Shown: positions 63,861 to 64,000 of the stretch, piece by piece
Layout: each line of letters starts with the position of its first letter
Position numbering within the stretch: position 1 is the stretch's first letter
Source of the DNA: Microcebus murinus
Lineage: Eukaryota; Chordata; Mammalia; Primates; Cheirogaleidae
NCBI RefSeq assembly: GCF_040939455.1
Contig: NC_134109.1
Coordinates: forward strand, 39,139,501 to 39,203,500
Length of the DNA stretch: 64,000 nucleotides
Direction: 5' to 3'
Made by a program: the position numbers and the translations under genes
The notes under the pieces: generated by a model
What the model was told of the DNA's origin: nothing
Databases searched by the model: none
What the model saw: only the letters and a program-made list of their open reading frames with translations

Positions 63861-64000
63861 CCCTCCAAAACAAAACAAAACAAAGCACGTGCAAGATTCA
63901 GCACAGGGAAATAGAGAGGCCAATATATTTGGAGGCTTTTATTCTAAGTTCTTTCCACTTTTGGAGGTCCTGGGGTTGGGCATGATGACCTGAGAGATAC

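Overview
The window looks like intergenic or intronic DNA from a strepsirrhine primate, most probably a Malagasy lemur. It is AT-rich, has no open reading frame recognisable as a functional gene, and is built from layered primate and older mammalian transposable elements. The lineage call rests on the full-length Alu copies: several carry the 'ttaattggccaact' block between the monomers and a right end reading 'gctaggctgacgcca', which I know from lemur Alus and not from human or galago Alus. No functional protein gene, tRNA, rRNA, snRNA or CRISPR array was found. Family names are from memory of consensus sequences, and boundaries without target-site duplications (TSDs) are approximate.

Layout. 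1-8.3 kb: an old L1M 3' UTR split by a hAT element and a short ERV-L relic with two LTRs, then a TcMar element containing an Alu, another L1M end and an antisense L2. 8.3-9.3 kb: a processed RPS15A pseudogene split by an Alu monomer, itself split by a CpG-rich solo LTR with a perfect 6-bp TSD. 9.3-16.3 kb: a Tigger relic with transposase remains, L1M pieces, microsatellites, a free Alu monomer and an MST-type LTR. 18-34 kb: four antisense MST-type solo LTRs, L1 blocks with nested L1 and Alu insertions, and MLT1 LTRs. 34-39 kb: L2, MIR and a repeat-poor stretch.

39.1-42.5 kb holds a minus-strand class I endogenous retrovirus relic: an LTR with a U3 direct repeat, an env transmembrane remnant, and integrase and RNase H remnants, all broken. 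42.6-55.5 kb is mainly old L2, MIR and hAT elements separated by repeat-poor sequence. 55.9-64 kb has L1 fragments on both strands, a MIR split by L1, one more lemur Alu and a long L1M tail.

The most notable points are the solo LTR, whose ends and layout resemble intracisternal A-particle (IAP) LTRs, and three very short L1 insertions. Each of the three consists of only the last 25-75 bases of a lemur L1 plus an A-tail, flanked by TSDs.
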